DNA of 64,000 bases, taken from assembly GCA_017470985.1 (NCBI GenBank), contig JAFUXA010000010.1, forward strand, positions 62,001 to 126,000, given 5' to 3'. Positions within the stretch are counted from its first letter, which is position 1. Every line of letters begins with the position of its first letter. Positions 1 to 8,407 of this stretch are shown here, one piece after another. Origin of the DNA: Lachnospiraceae bacterium. Its GTDB lineage: Bacteria; Bacillota; Clostridia; Lachnospirales; Lachnospiraceae. Made by a program: the position numbers and the translations under genes. The notes under the pieces were generated by a model. The model worked only from the letters and a program-made list of their open reading frames with translations, did not search any database and was not told the DNA's origin.

Positions 1-142
1 ATTAAGAATTCTGCGAATCTATAAAAACTATTTTGAATTTCATTTTTTTCATTTTGCAAATCCTATCAAAATCCAAATGTTTTAGTTATAAGTTAATCCG
101 GCGTAAGCATTTAATATAAAAGTATGGAGAGGAGACAAATTA

Positions 143-1048
143 ATGGGCGAAAGAAAAATAATCAAGGAATCGACTGACAAAATATCAATAAGCAAAAGAA
201 CGATTGACAGTAAATCAGCTGGTAATAAATCAGAGGCGTCAGTTTATTTAGAACCAGATAAAATATTGGATGTATTGAAACACAGAAAGGAGGAATTACA
301 ATTCATTTATGACATTTTAGAAAAGAAAGCGTTGAATGAACCAGCGGGAGGCCTGCGAATTTCCAAGAAAGGAAATTCGTATCAATATTATTTTATAGAA
401 AATGAGCAGGATACCATTGGAAAATATATATCGAAAAAACATATGAAACAAATCTGTGCATTAGCTCAAAAAGCATATAACAATAAATTGAGGAAGGAAG
501 TGCTTCGTGAAATATATTTGATTGATACCATGATGAATAAATACAATCCTACTGCTATAGAAGAGATATTTGATAAATGCACACCGGGAAGGCAGGCTCT
601 GATCGATCCGGTTTTTATGCCAAATGAAATATTTGCCCGTGAATGGCTTGGTGAGGAATATCAACATATGCTAATTGCTGAGGAAATGCCTTTCTTTGCG
701 ACGAAACAAGGCGAAAAGGTTAGGTCGAAGACTGAAATGATAATTGCTGACAAGTTGTATGAACAGGGTGTGTTGTATAAATATGAATATCCATTGAAAT
801 TAAAAAACGGAATAGAGGTTCATCCGGATTTCGTATGTTTGAATATGGCCACGCGAAAAGAGGTGGTTTGGGAGCATTTTGGAATGGTGGATAATTTTGA
901 ATATGCAACTAATATGGTGAAAAAGATTAATAGTTACATTGCCAGTGGCTATGTGTGGGGAGAGACCTTTATAGCATCTTTTGAAGGGAGCAGATCGCCG
1001 ATTGATGTTAAATATATAGACAATATGATAAATATTTATCTGAAGTAA
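143..1048 (+). CDS. Hypothetical protein with PD-(D/E)XK nuclease-like C-terminal half
   Basis: 301 residues, no membrane segment or signal peptide. The C-terminal half has the pattern of the PD-(D/E)XK fold: an acidic helix residue (SKTE, E198), then a beta-hairpin with PDF (D229) and VVWEHFG (E244), followed by helices. This is the E / PD / E-x-K arrangement with His where Lys is usual. The N-terminal 130 residues are charged and helical and I do not recognise them. The start is set by a good GAGAGGAG site a few bases upstream. It stands alone; a tandem repeat and the fucO promoter region follow. Proteins with this kind of domain include restriction-like and repair nucleases as well as inactive members, so the biochemical role is open. 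Nuclease-fold assignment is inference from motifs only. Confidence 0.6.
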   Translation: MGERKIIKESTDKISISKRTIDSKSAGNKSEASVYLEPDKILDVLKHRKEELQFIYDILEKKALNEPAGGLRISKKGNSYQYYFIENEQDTIGKYISKKHMKQICALAQKAYNNKLRKEVLREIYLIDTMMNKYNPTAIEEIFDKCTPGRQALIDPVFMPNEIFAREWLGEEYQHMLIAEEMPFFATKQGEKVRSKTEMIIADKLYEQGVLYKYEYPLKLKNGIEVHPDFVCLNMATRKEVVWEHFGMVDNFEYATNMVKKINSYIASGYVWGETFIASFEGSRSPIDVKYIDNMINIYLK

Positions 1049-1121
1049 AATGAGATGATGGCTGGAATATTTCTCATATAAATGAAATGAGATAATGGCT
1101 GGAATATTTCTTATATAAAAG
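1048..1121. repeat. Two-copy 37-bp tandem repeat
   Basis: Two head-to-tail copies (1048-1084 and 1085-1121), each beginning AAATGAGAT and sharing the core GGCTGGAATATTTCT, with three mismatches over 37 positions. The stop codon of the upstream gene lies at the left edge and five bases of a third copy follow. The core could be part of the 3' untranslated region. Confidence 0.85.
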
Positions 1122-1220
1122 AAATGTAAGGATAGGTGAACTATTATCTACAAATTTTTGCAGTGATAAATAAGGACACTTTTTTTAATTAAACAGGGAT
1201 ATTGAGGGTAATTAAAGGGG

Positions 1221-1238
1221 TTGTTAAACTATTAACAG
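1221..1238. promoter_or_regulatory. Probable Rex operator upstream of fucO
   Basis: The sequence TTGTTAAACTATTAACAG matches the Rex consensus TTGTTAA-N4-TTAACAA at every specified base except the last. It is an inverted repeat 41 bp before the alcohol dehydrogenase start. Rex represses fermentative dehydrogenase genes in Firmicutes when NADH is low, so this target is biologically sensible. Promoter boxes could not be placed with confidence. Confidence 0.7.
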
Positions 1239-1278
1239 ATGTTAAAAATGTCATAAGATGTAGAGGAGGATTTATACT

Positions 1279-2424
1279 ATGGCAAATGCAATTGTACTTA
1301 ACACAGTATCATATCATGGCAAAGGAGCAATCTCTGAGATTCCTGCTATTGCACAGAACAAAGGATTCAAGCATGTATTCGTATGCTCTGATCCTGATCT
1401 TGTGAAGTTTGGTGTAACTGCAAAGGTTACAGATCTTCTTGACAAGGCTGGAATTCCATTCACTCTTTATTCAGAGATTAAGCCAAACCCAACTATTCAG
1501 AATGTTACAGATGGTGTTGAAGCTTTCAAGGCTTGTGGTGCTGATTCGATTATAACTATCGGTGGTGGCTCATCTATGGATACAGCCAAAGCTATCGGTA
1601 TTATCATCAACAACCCTGAGTTTGCTGATGTACGTTCCCTTGAAGGCGTAGCTCCAACCAAGAATCATGCAGTTCCAACTATTGCAGTTCCTACAACTGC
1701 TGGTACAGCTGCAGAGGTTACAATCAATTATGTAATCACAGATGTTGAGAAGGAAAGAAAGTTCGTATGCGTAGATCAGAATGATATCCCTGAGGTTGCA
1801 ATTATTGATCCTGAGATGATGTCTTCTATGCCAAAGGGACTTACAGCTTCAACAGGTATGGATGCACTTACTCATGCAATCGAAGGTTACACAACTAAGG
1901 CTGCTTGGGAAATGACAGACATGTTCCACCTTGAGGCTATCAAGCTCATTTCTCAGAATCTTCGTGGCGCAGTTGAGAACACACCAGAAGGTAGAGAAGG
2001 AATGGCTCTTGCTCAGTATATCGCTGGTATGGGATTCTCAAATGTTGGTCTTGGTATTGCTCATTCAATCGCTCATACATTGGGTGCTCATTATGACACA
2101 CCTCATGGTGTTGCATGTGCAATGATGCTTCCTATCGTTATGGAGTACAACCAGGAATACACAGGTGAGAGATATAGAGAAATCGCTCGCGCTATGGGTG
2201 TTGAAGGTGTTGATGACATGACTCAGGCTGAGTACAGACAGGCTGCAATTGATGCAGTTAGAAAGCTCTCTGAGGATGTTGGAATTCCACAGAAGAATGA
2301 TAAGGTTCGTGAAGAAGATTTGGATGTACTTGCTGCTGATGCATTTGCAGATGCTTGCTGTCCAGGAAATCCAAGAGATACTAATGTAGAAGAGTTGAAG
2401 GAACTTTACCGCAAGATTATGTAA
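1279..2424 (+). CDS. fucO: Lactaldehyde reductase (iron-dependent alcohol dehydrogenase)
   Basis: 381 residues, full length for the Fe-containing group III alcohol dehydrogenases. It follows the FucO subtype closely, including NNPEFADVRSLEG and TAAEVTINYVITD stretches that I recognise from E. coli FucO. The NAD-binding GGGSSMD loop is at 96-102 and the metal ligands are D195, H199, H262 and H276. Expected reaction: L-lactaldehyde to (S)-1,2-propanediol with NADH, the reductive end of L-rhamnose and L-fucose catabolism. It may also reduce other short aldehydes. AGAGGAGG precedes the start. The gene is monocistronic, with a Rex-type operator in front and a strong terminator behind. Rhamnosidases elsewhere in the window (25.7 and 34.6 kb) fit a lactaldehyde supply. 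Confidence 0.9.
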   Translation: MANAIVLNTVSYHGKGAISEIPAIAQNKGFKHVFVCSDPDLVKFGVTAKVTDLLDKAGIPFTLYSEIKPNPTIQNVTDGVEAFKACGADSIITIGGGSSMDTAKAIGIIINNPEFADVRSLEGVAPTKNHAVPTIAVPTTAGTAAEVTINYVITDVEKERKFVCVDQNDIPEVAIIDPEMMSSMPKGLTASTGMDALTHAIEGYTTKAAWEMTDMFHLEAIKLISQNLRGAVENTPEGREGMALAQYIAGMGFSNVGLGIAHSIAHTLGAHYDTPHGVACAMMLPIVMEYNQEYTGERYREIARAMGVEGVDDMTQAEYRQAAIDAVRKLSEDVGIPQKNDKVREEDLDVLAADAFADACCPGNPRDTNVEELKELYRKIM

Positions 2425-2493
2425 TTATAGTTTTGTAAAATGATGCTTATTGTGTGAAATGATTATTAATTGAAATTCTGACTATAAGCGTTT

Positions 2494-2525
2494 AAGAGCT
2501 GGCCTTTGGGCCGGCTCTTTTTTTG
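2494..2525 (+). terminator. Intrinsic terminator after fucO
   Basis: GC-rich stem GAGCTGGCC / GGCCGGCTC with one G-U pair around a TTTG-type loop, followed by a run of seven T. Confidence 0.9.
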
Positions 2526-2669
2526 AGTGAGGGGAGAAAGCGCATACAATTCATAGTTGCCTGAATCATACAAATAATTGTAAAATAGTCTAGTTGAGAT
2601 AAAACAAATAACTAATCATAAATATAAAGAAACAATAGAATCAATAGAAACAAAAGAAGGAAGTACAAA

Positions 2670-3743
2670 ATGAAACAGAACATTATGGACATTGACACAG
2701 TTGCACTTGATGAGGAGAACAAGGCGCTTGTTATAATTGATCAGACAAAATTACCGGGGACAGTGGAGCTCATTTCCCTCACTGAAGCAAAGGAAATCTG
2801 GGATGCTATTTATCTGCTTCAGGTTAGAGGCGCACCGGCAATTGGAGTGGCAGCAGCAATTGGTATGTATGTATTGGCTGCTAGATATGACACAACAGAT
2901 GTTAACGAATTTTATAAAATGTTTAAGCGCGATAAGGAATACCTGGATTCTGCAAGACCAACTGCTGTGAATTTGTCTTGGGCGCTTAACCGTATGGATG
3001 AAGTGTGTCAGGCTTGCATCGATTACAAGGATTCAGTGGAAGAAATTGTATCAACTCTTCATAACGAGGCTATTACAATTCGTGAAGAAGATGTTGAAAT
3101 GTGCAGACGCATCGGTGAAAATGGTTTGGAGCTTATCAAACCGGGGGATGGAATCCTCACACATTGCAATGCTGGAAAGCTGGCCACAGTGAAATATGGA
3201 ACTGCTACAGCTCCTATTTATTTAGGGCAGGAGAAAGGTTACAACCTGAAGGTGTTCTGTGATGAGACCAGACCTCTGCTTCAGGGGGCCAGACTTACAG
3301 CTTTTGAGCTTCAGGAATCAGGAATTGATACAACACTTATCTGTGACAATATGTCTGCGATGGTTATGAAAAATGGTTGGGTAAATGCAATCTTTGTTGG
3401 TGCAGATCGAATTGCTGCAAATGGTGATGCGGCAAATAAAATTGGAACATCTGTAGTTGCAGCAGTAGCCAAGCAATATGGAGTTCCAATGTATGTATGT
3501 GCTCCAAGTTCCACAATTGATATGTCGACAGCATCAGGTGACGACATTGTTATTGAGGAGCGCAAGGCCGAGGAAGTTACAGAGATGTGGTACGAGAAGC
3601 GCATGGCTCCAGAGGGAGTCAAGGTATTTAACCCGGCCTTTGATGTGACAGATCATGAGCTGATAGCAGGAATTGTAACAGAGAGAGGAGTGGCAAGACC
3701 ACCATATAGTGAGTCATTGGCGCAGATGTTTAAGGCTGAGTAA
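2670..3743 (+). CDS. mtnA: S-methyl-5-thioribose-1-phosphate isomerase
   Basis: 357 residues, typical for MtnA of the eIF2B-like isomerase family. Seen: VRGAPAIGVAAA near residue 52, the catalytic-Cys motif THCNAG (C166) and GADRIAANGD with the acid D246. It converts 5-methylthioribose 1-phosphate to the ribulose form in methylthioadenosine salvage, and the family also accepts 5-deoxyribose 1-phosphate from 5'-deoxyadenosine. GAAGGAAG precedes the start. No other methionine-salvage gene (kinase, dehydratase, aldolase) is adjacent, so the gene may act in a short salvage route completed elsewhere. The aldehyde-reducing FucO relative is the upstream neighbour but sits behind its own terminator. 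Confidence 0.92.
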   Translation: MKQNIMDIDTVALDEENKALVIIDQTKLPGTVELISLTEAKEIWDAIYLLQVRGAPAIGVAAAIGMYVLAARYDTTDVNEFYKMFKRDKEYLDSARPTAVNLSWALNRMDEVCQACIDYKDSVEEIVSTLHNEAITIREEDVEMCRRIGENGLELIKPGDGILTHCNAGKLATVKYGTATAPIYLGQEKGYNLKVFCDETRPLLQGARLTAFELQESGIDTTLICDNMSAMVMKNGWVNAIFVGADRIAANGDAANKIGTSVVAAVAKQYGVPMYVCAPSSTIDMSTASGDDIVIEERKAEEVTEMWYEKRMAPEGVKVFNPAFDVTDHELIAGIVTERGVARPPYSESLAQMFKAE

Positions 3744-3815
3744 GGTGATAACCCTGTCATTCATCTAAATTTCAACATTAACCTGCTTGTGTGTAAATGC
3801 ACTATTTAATGAACA

Positions 3816-3862
3816 TGTAGGCATTTCCTACACTTGACTAGGAAAATATAGTACAATAGATT
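3816..3862 (+). promoter_or_regulatory. Candidate promoter with overlapping inverted repeat (mrp)
   Basis: TTGACT (3834-3839), a 17-bp spacer and TAGATT (3857-3862) make a reasonable sigma-A promoter. Directly before the -35 box lies a perfect 6-bp inverted repeat TGTAGG-CATTT-CCTACA (3816-3832) that could be an operator. The leader to the mrp start is roughly 90 bases. Confidence 0.45.
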
Positions 3863-3958
3863 GCGTCAAAAAATATCAATATCCTGAACAGAAACATTAC
3901 TAGAGGATGTAGTGTAACTAATTTAATAAATTAGAAGAAATATAGAAGGAGTATAAAA

Positions 3959-4813
3959 ATGGCAGAAGAAAAGCAGTGCGCAAGCGCATCAAGTTGTTCA
4001 AAAGAAAGCTGTGAGGGTTGTCCTTCATTAGCAGGAAATAAGAAAACATCATTTCTTGAGGAAGCAAATCCAAATTCACATATTAAGCATGTGATTGGTA
4101 TTGTCAGCGGAAAGGGTGGAGTTGGAAAATCATTTGTCACATCTTCACTTGCTACAATGATGAGAAAGGCTGGATATAAGGTTGGTATTCTGGACGCAGA
4201 TATTACAGGACCATCTATTCCAAAGATGTTTGGGGTACACGGACCGGCAGTAGCTGATGAGAATGGAAGTTTCCCTGTAGAGGCAGAGGACGGAACGAAA
4301 ATCATGTCAATCAACTTGCTTCTCGATGATGAGGAAGCACCAGTTGTATGGAGAGGCCCGGTTATTGCCGGAGCAGTTAAGCAGTTCTGGACAGATGTAC
4401 AGTGGGGCGAGTTGGACTATTTATTTGTTGATATGCCTCCTGGAACAGGTGATGTACCTCTTACAGTATTTCAGTCACTTCCAATTGATGGAATTGTAAT
4501 TGTAACTTCTCCACAGGATTTGGTGAAAATGATTGTGAAGAAAGCATACAACATGGCTGAGATGATGGGTGTGGAAGTTCTCGGAATTGTGGAGAACTAT
4601 AGCTATATCATTTGCCCTGATTGTGGTAAAGAAATCAAAATGTTTGGCGAGTCTTACATTAAGGAAATCTGTGGTGACTTAAATGTTGCCTTACTTGGTC
4701 AGATGCCAATGGATCAGAAGTTTGCTCAGGCTGCAGACGCTGGCAAGATTTATGCGGTGGAGAATTCTTATATCTCAATCGCCAAGGAAGCTTTGGAACT
4801 TCTGGACAAGTAA
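3959..4813 (+). CDS. mrp: Mrp/Nbp35-family Fe-S cluster carrier ATPase
   Basis: 284 residues. A deviant Walker A (GKGGVGKS, 51-58) follows an N-terminal cysteine cluster (C7, C13, C18, C21) of Nbp35 type. DADITGPSIPKMFG and a C-terminal CPDC motif near residue 220 complete the family signature. Proteins of this family bind a bridging 4Fe-4S cluster in a dimer and deliver it to apoproteins in the cytosol. The N-terminal ferredoxin-like Cys cluster is common in anaerobic Clostridia. A good GAAGGAG site fixes the start. The gene appears to be transcribed alone from the promoter in front of it, or with the downstream ATPase. Confidence 0.92.
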   Translation: MAEEKQCASASSCSKESCEGCPSLAGNKKTSFLEEANPNSHIKHVIGIVSGKGGVGKSFVTSSLATMMRKAGYKVGILDADITGPSIPKMFGVHGPAVADENGSFPVEAEDGTKIMSINLLLDDEEAPVVWRGPVIAGAVKQFWTDVQWGELDYLFVDMPPGTGDVPLTVFQSLPIDGIVIVTSPQDLVKMIVKKAYNMAEMMGVEVLGIVENYSYIICPDCGKEIKMFGESYIKEICGDLNVALLGQMPMDQKFAQAADAGKIYAVENSYISIAKEALELLDK

Positions 4814-4829
4814 TAAATATGAAAAATAA

Positions 4830-4911
4830 TTGAATAATTATGCGTGAATTTTGTTATAATGGATTCATGGCGTAAATGATAGGGAGTCATGCATTTGCCT
4901 GGCTCCTTTTT
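4830..4911 (+). promoter_or_regulatory. Candidate promoter and leader hairpin (attenuator or mrp terminator)
   Basis: TTGAAT (4830-4835) and TATAAT (4855-4860), spaced 19 bp, precede a small hairpin GGAGTC (4883-4888) / GGCTCC (4901-4906) with one G-U pair and a run of five T. If the promoter is used, the hairpin lies in the leader of the downstream ATPase gene and could attenuate it. If not, it is the weak terminator of mrp. Confidence 0.4.
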
Positions 4912-4929
4912 GTTGAAAGGATGTATATT

Positions 4930-6420
4930 ATGGCAGTATTTGATTTTGACGAACCACAGAAGACATCAGGTCCACAGAATCCTGAGGCCACATATGTGAT
5001 TTTGAAAAATAATAACGACGTGGCTTCACCGGATTATCCGATTTTTGTTTTGGATAATCAGAAACAGCTGTGGTCTCATCATTCCGCAGGAATGTTTTTG
5101 AGTCCTGTTCAGGGAACTGCATTTGAATTTGATGTGGATGGTGTACATTTTAAAGCAGACATTACAGAAGTTGATTCCAGATTTGTCAATCTCATAAAGT
5201 GGTTGGGAGAGAATCATATTACAGTGCGTCTGTCGGGAGAAAACACTTCCCGAGGCTACGCAGTATATAAAATACAGGAAACTGGTGTTACAGTAAGAGG
5301 AACTAAGCTTTCTGCCGAGGACGGATTCCTACAGTTTATGATTGAGCGTTTGCTGAAAAGTGATGCTGTGGAAAATGATGATGAAGTATTTGATGAGGCA
5401 GAAGACGGTGACAATATGAAGCTCACCAGTATTCAGACTATATCGGATTTTCTTATGTGCGCAGGTGGGACTTTACCTGACAATATCAGACTTTGGGCCA
5501 GAAGAAATCTTGCGGTGGCCAAGTCATCAGAGGTGACTCCGGAGGAGAGACGCCATGCTCAGAGAGCGCTTTCTATTATGTTAAATATTCAATGGAAGAA
5601 CTCAGACTTTGAACCCATTGATCCGGTGGAAGCCAGAAGGATTTTGGACGAAGAATTATACGGACTTGAATCAGTAAAACAGAGAATTATTGAGACCATT
5701 ATACAGATAAATAGAACTCATACTTTGCCGGCATATGGACTGCTTATTATAGGCCCTGCTGGAACAGGTAAATCCCAGATTGCATATGCTGTTGCAAGGA
5801 TTTTGAAAATGCCTTGGGCAATTTTGGAAATGAGTTCCATCAACGACCCTGAGCAGCTTACAGGAAGTTCTAGAATATATGCCAACGCAAAGCCGGGACT
5901 TATTATGGAATCATTTGCCATGGCAGAGATATCTAATCTGGTGTTTATCATAAATGAGCTTGATAAAGCGGCCTCTGGTAAAGGCAATGGTAACCCTGCA
6001 GATGTATTGCTTACACTTTTGGATAACCTTGGTTTTACTGATAATTATGTGGAGTGCAATATTCCAACAGGCGGTGTGTATCCAATTGCAACTGCCAACG
6101 ACAAGAGTCAGATTTCCGCACCGCTTATGTCCAGATTTGCAGTGATAGAATTGCCGGATTATACAATAGAGGAGAAGCGGATAATATTTACCAAATTTGC
6201 AATGCCAAAGGTACTGAAGCGAATCGGCCTTAAGGAAGAGGAGATTGTGATAAATGATGCTGCCCTTGATGCCATTATGGATGCTTATAAGAATACATCA
6301 GGAATCAGAGATATAGAACAGGCTGCGGAGCACATCTGTGCTAATGCCCTCTATCAGATAGAGGCTGAGGGCAAGACTGTGGTTGAATTCACACCTGAGA
6401 TGGTGAGAAAATTGTGCTAG
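4930..6420 (+). CDS. Lon-like AAA+ ATPase lacking the protease domain
   Basis: 496 residues from the ATG at 4930, chosen because AAAGGA lies 9 bases before it; an in-frame ATG at 4876 has no good site. The N-terminal 230 residues are unassigned, with an acidic linker at 147-162. Residues 235-485 resemble the AAA+ module of Lon: ELYGLESVKQRI, Walker A GPAGTGKS (275-282), a sensor-like TAND and SRFAVIELP. The Ser-Lys protease domain is absent, so this is a chaperone or remodelling ATPase rather than a protease. The Walker B strand reads LVFIINELDK, with Asn342 where Lon has Asp. The Glu is kept, so hydrolysis may be slow but is not excluded. The function is unknown. Confidence 0.75.
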   Translation: MAVFDFDEPQKTSGPQNPEATYVILKNNNDVASPDYPIFVLDNQKQLWSHHSAGMFLSPVQGTAFEFDVDGVHFKADITEVDSRFVNLIKWLGENHITVRLSGENTSRGYAVYKIQETGVTVRGTKLSAEDGFLQFMIERLLKSDAVENDDEVFDEAEDGDNMKLTSIQTISDFLMCAGGTLPDNIRLWARRNLAVAKSSEVTPEERRHAQRALSIMLNIQWKNSDFEPIDPVEARRILDEELYGLESVKQRIIETIIQINRTHTLPAYGLLIIGPAGTGKSQIAYAVARILKMPWAILEMSSINDPEQLTGSSRIYANAKPGLIMESFAMAEISNLVFIINELDKAASGKGNGNPADVLLTLLDNLGFTDNYVECNIPTGGVYPIATANDKSQISAPLMSRFAVIELPDYTIEEKRIIFTKFAMPKVLKRIGLKEEEIVINDAALDAIMDAYKNTSGIRDIEQAAEHICANALYQIEAEGKTVVEFTPEMVRKLC

Positions 6421-6435
6421 GGATTATGAAAAATA

Positions 6436-6490
6436 AATCCCAGACATTTGAGAAATAAATCTCTCATTTGCCTGGGATTATTTTAATGAG
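6436..6490. terminator. Bidirectional terminator between convergent genes
   Basis: Inverted repeat AATCCCAG (6436-6443) / CTGGGATT (6472-6479) with further pairing inside, flanked by A-rich sequence on the left and T-rich sequence on the right, so it can serve both the ATPase gene and argG. Confidence 0.75.
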
Positions 6491-6501
6491 TTTATTTAAT
6501 A

Positions 6502-7728
6502 CTATTTCTTATTCTCGTTCTTCAATTCATTCATTCTCATGGCGCGAACCTGAAGTGGAAGTCCCCAGAGAGTGATGAATCCTTCTGCATCATGATGATC
6601 ATACATATCACCTGTAGTAAATGATGCCAGAGACTCACTGTAAAGTGAGTAAGGAGAAGTAGTGCCGGCTTTGATAATATTTCCCTTGTACAACTTGAAT
6701 TTAACTTCACCGGTTACCACATCCTGTGTTGATGTAACAAATGCTGAGATTGCTTCACGAAGTGGTGTGAACCATTTACCTTCATATACTACCTGAGCAA
6801 GTTTAGAACCTAAGTTTTTCTTAGCTTCCATTGTATCTCTGTCGAGAACCAGTTCTTCTAACTGATCATGAGCTTCCATAAGGATTGTACCACCCGGAGT
6901 CTCATATACACCACGGCTCTTCATACCAACAACACGGTTTTCTACGATATCAATAATACCGATGCCGTGCTTGCCACCGAGACGGTTAAGCTCACGGATA
7001 ATATCAGAAGTTTTCATCTTCTTGCCATTAACAGCAGTAGGAACACCTTTTTCAAAATTGATGGTCACATATTCGCCTTCATCAGGAGCCTTTTCTGGTG
7101 TGACACCAAGTACTAACATATGCTCGTAGTTTGGCTCAAGACTTGGGTCTTCAAGCTCCAGACCTTCATGGCTGATATGCCATAAGTTTCTATCACGACT
7201 ATATGATTGGTCGGTGCCAAATGGAAGATCGATTCCGTGCTTGTGACAATATTCGATTTCTGCCTCACGGGAATCCATGCCCCAACGATCATCTCTCCAA
7301 GGAGCGATAACCTTGATGTCAGGAGCCAGAGCTTTGATTCCAAGCTCGAAACGAATCTGATCATTTCCCTTACCTGTTGCACCATGACAGATTGCAACAG
7401 CATTTTCCTTGCGGGCAATCTCTACCAGTTTCTTGGCAATTCCCGGACGAGCCATAGCTGTTCCCATGAGATATTTGTGCTCGTAAATAGCGCCTGCCTG
7501 TACACAAGGCATAATATAATCGTCACAGAATTCGTCTACAATATCTTCAATATATAATTTAGAAGCACCAGACAATCTAGCTCGTTCCTGAAGTCCATCT
7601 AATTCCTCGCCCTGACCGCAATCGATGCAGCAGCAGATTACATCGTAATCATAAGTTTCTTTTAACCAAGGGATGATAGCAGTAGTATCAAGTCCGCCTG
7701 AGTATGCTAATACAACCTTATCTTTCAT
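6502..7728 (-). CDS. argG: Argininosuccinate synthase
   Basis: 408 residues from the ATG whose complement is at 7726-7728. An AAAGAGG site precedes it, and the upstream in-frame extension has none. The ATP-pyrophosphatase P-loop AYSGGLDTT opens the protein, followed by the conserved IDCGQGEEL, HGATGKGNDQIRFE and YSRDRNLWHISHEG stretches. It condenses citrulline and aspartate with ATP in arginine synthesis. argH is not adjacent, which is common. The 296-bp region shared with the divergent gene at 8025 is AT-rich. I could not identify a convincing ArgR box or T-box in it. Confidence 0.96.
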   Translation of the reverse strand: MKDKVVLAYSGGLDTTAIIPWLKETYDYDVICCCIDCGQGEELDGLQERARLSGASKLYIEDIVDEFCDDYIMPCVQAGAIYEHKYLMGTAMARPGIAKKLVEIARKENAVAICHGATGKGNDQIRFELGIKALAPDIKVIAPWRDDRWGMDSREAEIEYCHKHGIDLPFGTDQSYSRDRNLWHISHEGLELEDPSLEPNYEHMLVLGVTPEKAPDEGEYVTINFEKGVPTAVNGKKMKTSDIIRELNRLGGKHGIGIIDIVENRVVGMKSRGVYETPGGTILMEAHDQLEELVLDRDTMEAKKNLGSKLAQVVYEGKWFTPLREAISAFVTSTQDVVTGEVKFKLYKGNIIKAGTTSPYSLYSESLASFTTGDMYDHHDAEGFITLWGLPLQVRAMRMNELKNENKK

Positions 7729-8024
7729 ATCCGATACCTCTTTCTTTGAATAATTATAAATAATACGTTTATAAATATACAATACAAATTAGGATTTTTC
7801 AAGTATTTATGCAAAATATTTTGTGAAAAATGATTTTTTATTCATCAAAACCTGATTCTTTTGTATATTTAAAATTACTTTAATATTTTACCATAGTTAA
7901 GTACAAAAATAATAAGATATGTTAAAATATTTTTATGTCATTTGCAAACACATAGATGGCACTGTGCTTGCAGAAGAGATTATTGTATATAGGAAAGTTA
8001 TATATACCAGAACGGAGGAAAGTT

Positions 8025-8405
8025 ATGTTATTTAGAGAGAGAAAGAGATGGATTATTGGATTGCCTTGGACATTTACAGTATACAGCTGTGACGGCAAGG
8101 TGTTGCTTGTGGATACAGGATTTTTGAACAAGAAGGAGGAAGAGATTAGATTATATCGAATCCTTGATATTGATTTCAGCGCTTCTTTGATTCAGAGAAT
8201 CTTCGGTATTGGCACAATTCATTTACATACATCTGACAAGACTGCTCGTGATATTGATTTGATAAATGTAAAAAACGCCAAGGAAATCAAACGCATCTTA
8301 AGTGATGCCATTGAGGAAGCAAGAAAAGAGTCTAGAGTATCAGCTAGAGAATTTATGGCAGATGGCCATGATGATAATGATGAGGATGAAGATATTAACT
8401 TATAG
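8025..8405 (+). CDS. Small PH-like domain protein, unknown function
   Basis: 126 residues from the ATG at 8025, which has an ACGGAGG site; upstream in-frame codons lack one. The core resembles a bacterial PH (bPH/YdbT-like) domain: a beta-rich segment (GKVLLVDTGFLNKKEEEIRLYRILDI, split here as strands 25-50), a typical IFGIGTIHLHTSD turn near 66 and a DLINVKNAKEIKRILSDAI helix. The tail is highly acidic (GHDDNDEDED). There is no membrane segment. The next gene, an integral membrane protein, starts 2 bases after its stop, so the two are probably translationally coupled and may work together at the membrane. Confidence 0.65.
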   Translation: MLFRERKRWIIGLPWTFTVYSCDGKVLLVDTGFLNKKEEEIRLYRILDIDFSASLIQRIFGIGTIHLHTSDKTARDIDLINVKNAKEIKRILSDAIEEARKESRVSAREFMADGHDDNDEDEDINL

Positions 8406-8407
8406 TT

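Noticed and set aside
1048-1121. Possible CRISPR-like repeat
   Set aside because: Only two adjoining copies with no spacer between them and no cas genes in the window.
4876-4929. Upstream start for the Lon-like ATPase
   Set aside because: The frame overlaps the leader hairpin and the ATG has no proper ribosome binding site; the ATG at 4930 has one.
7729-8024. ArgR box or arginine T-box in front of argG
   Set aside because: AT-rich half-matches exist but none is distinguishable from background.
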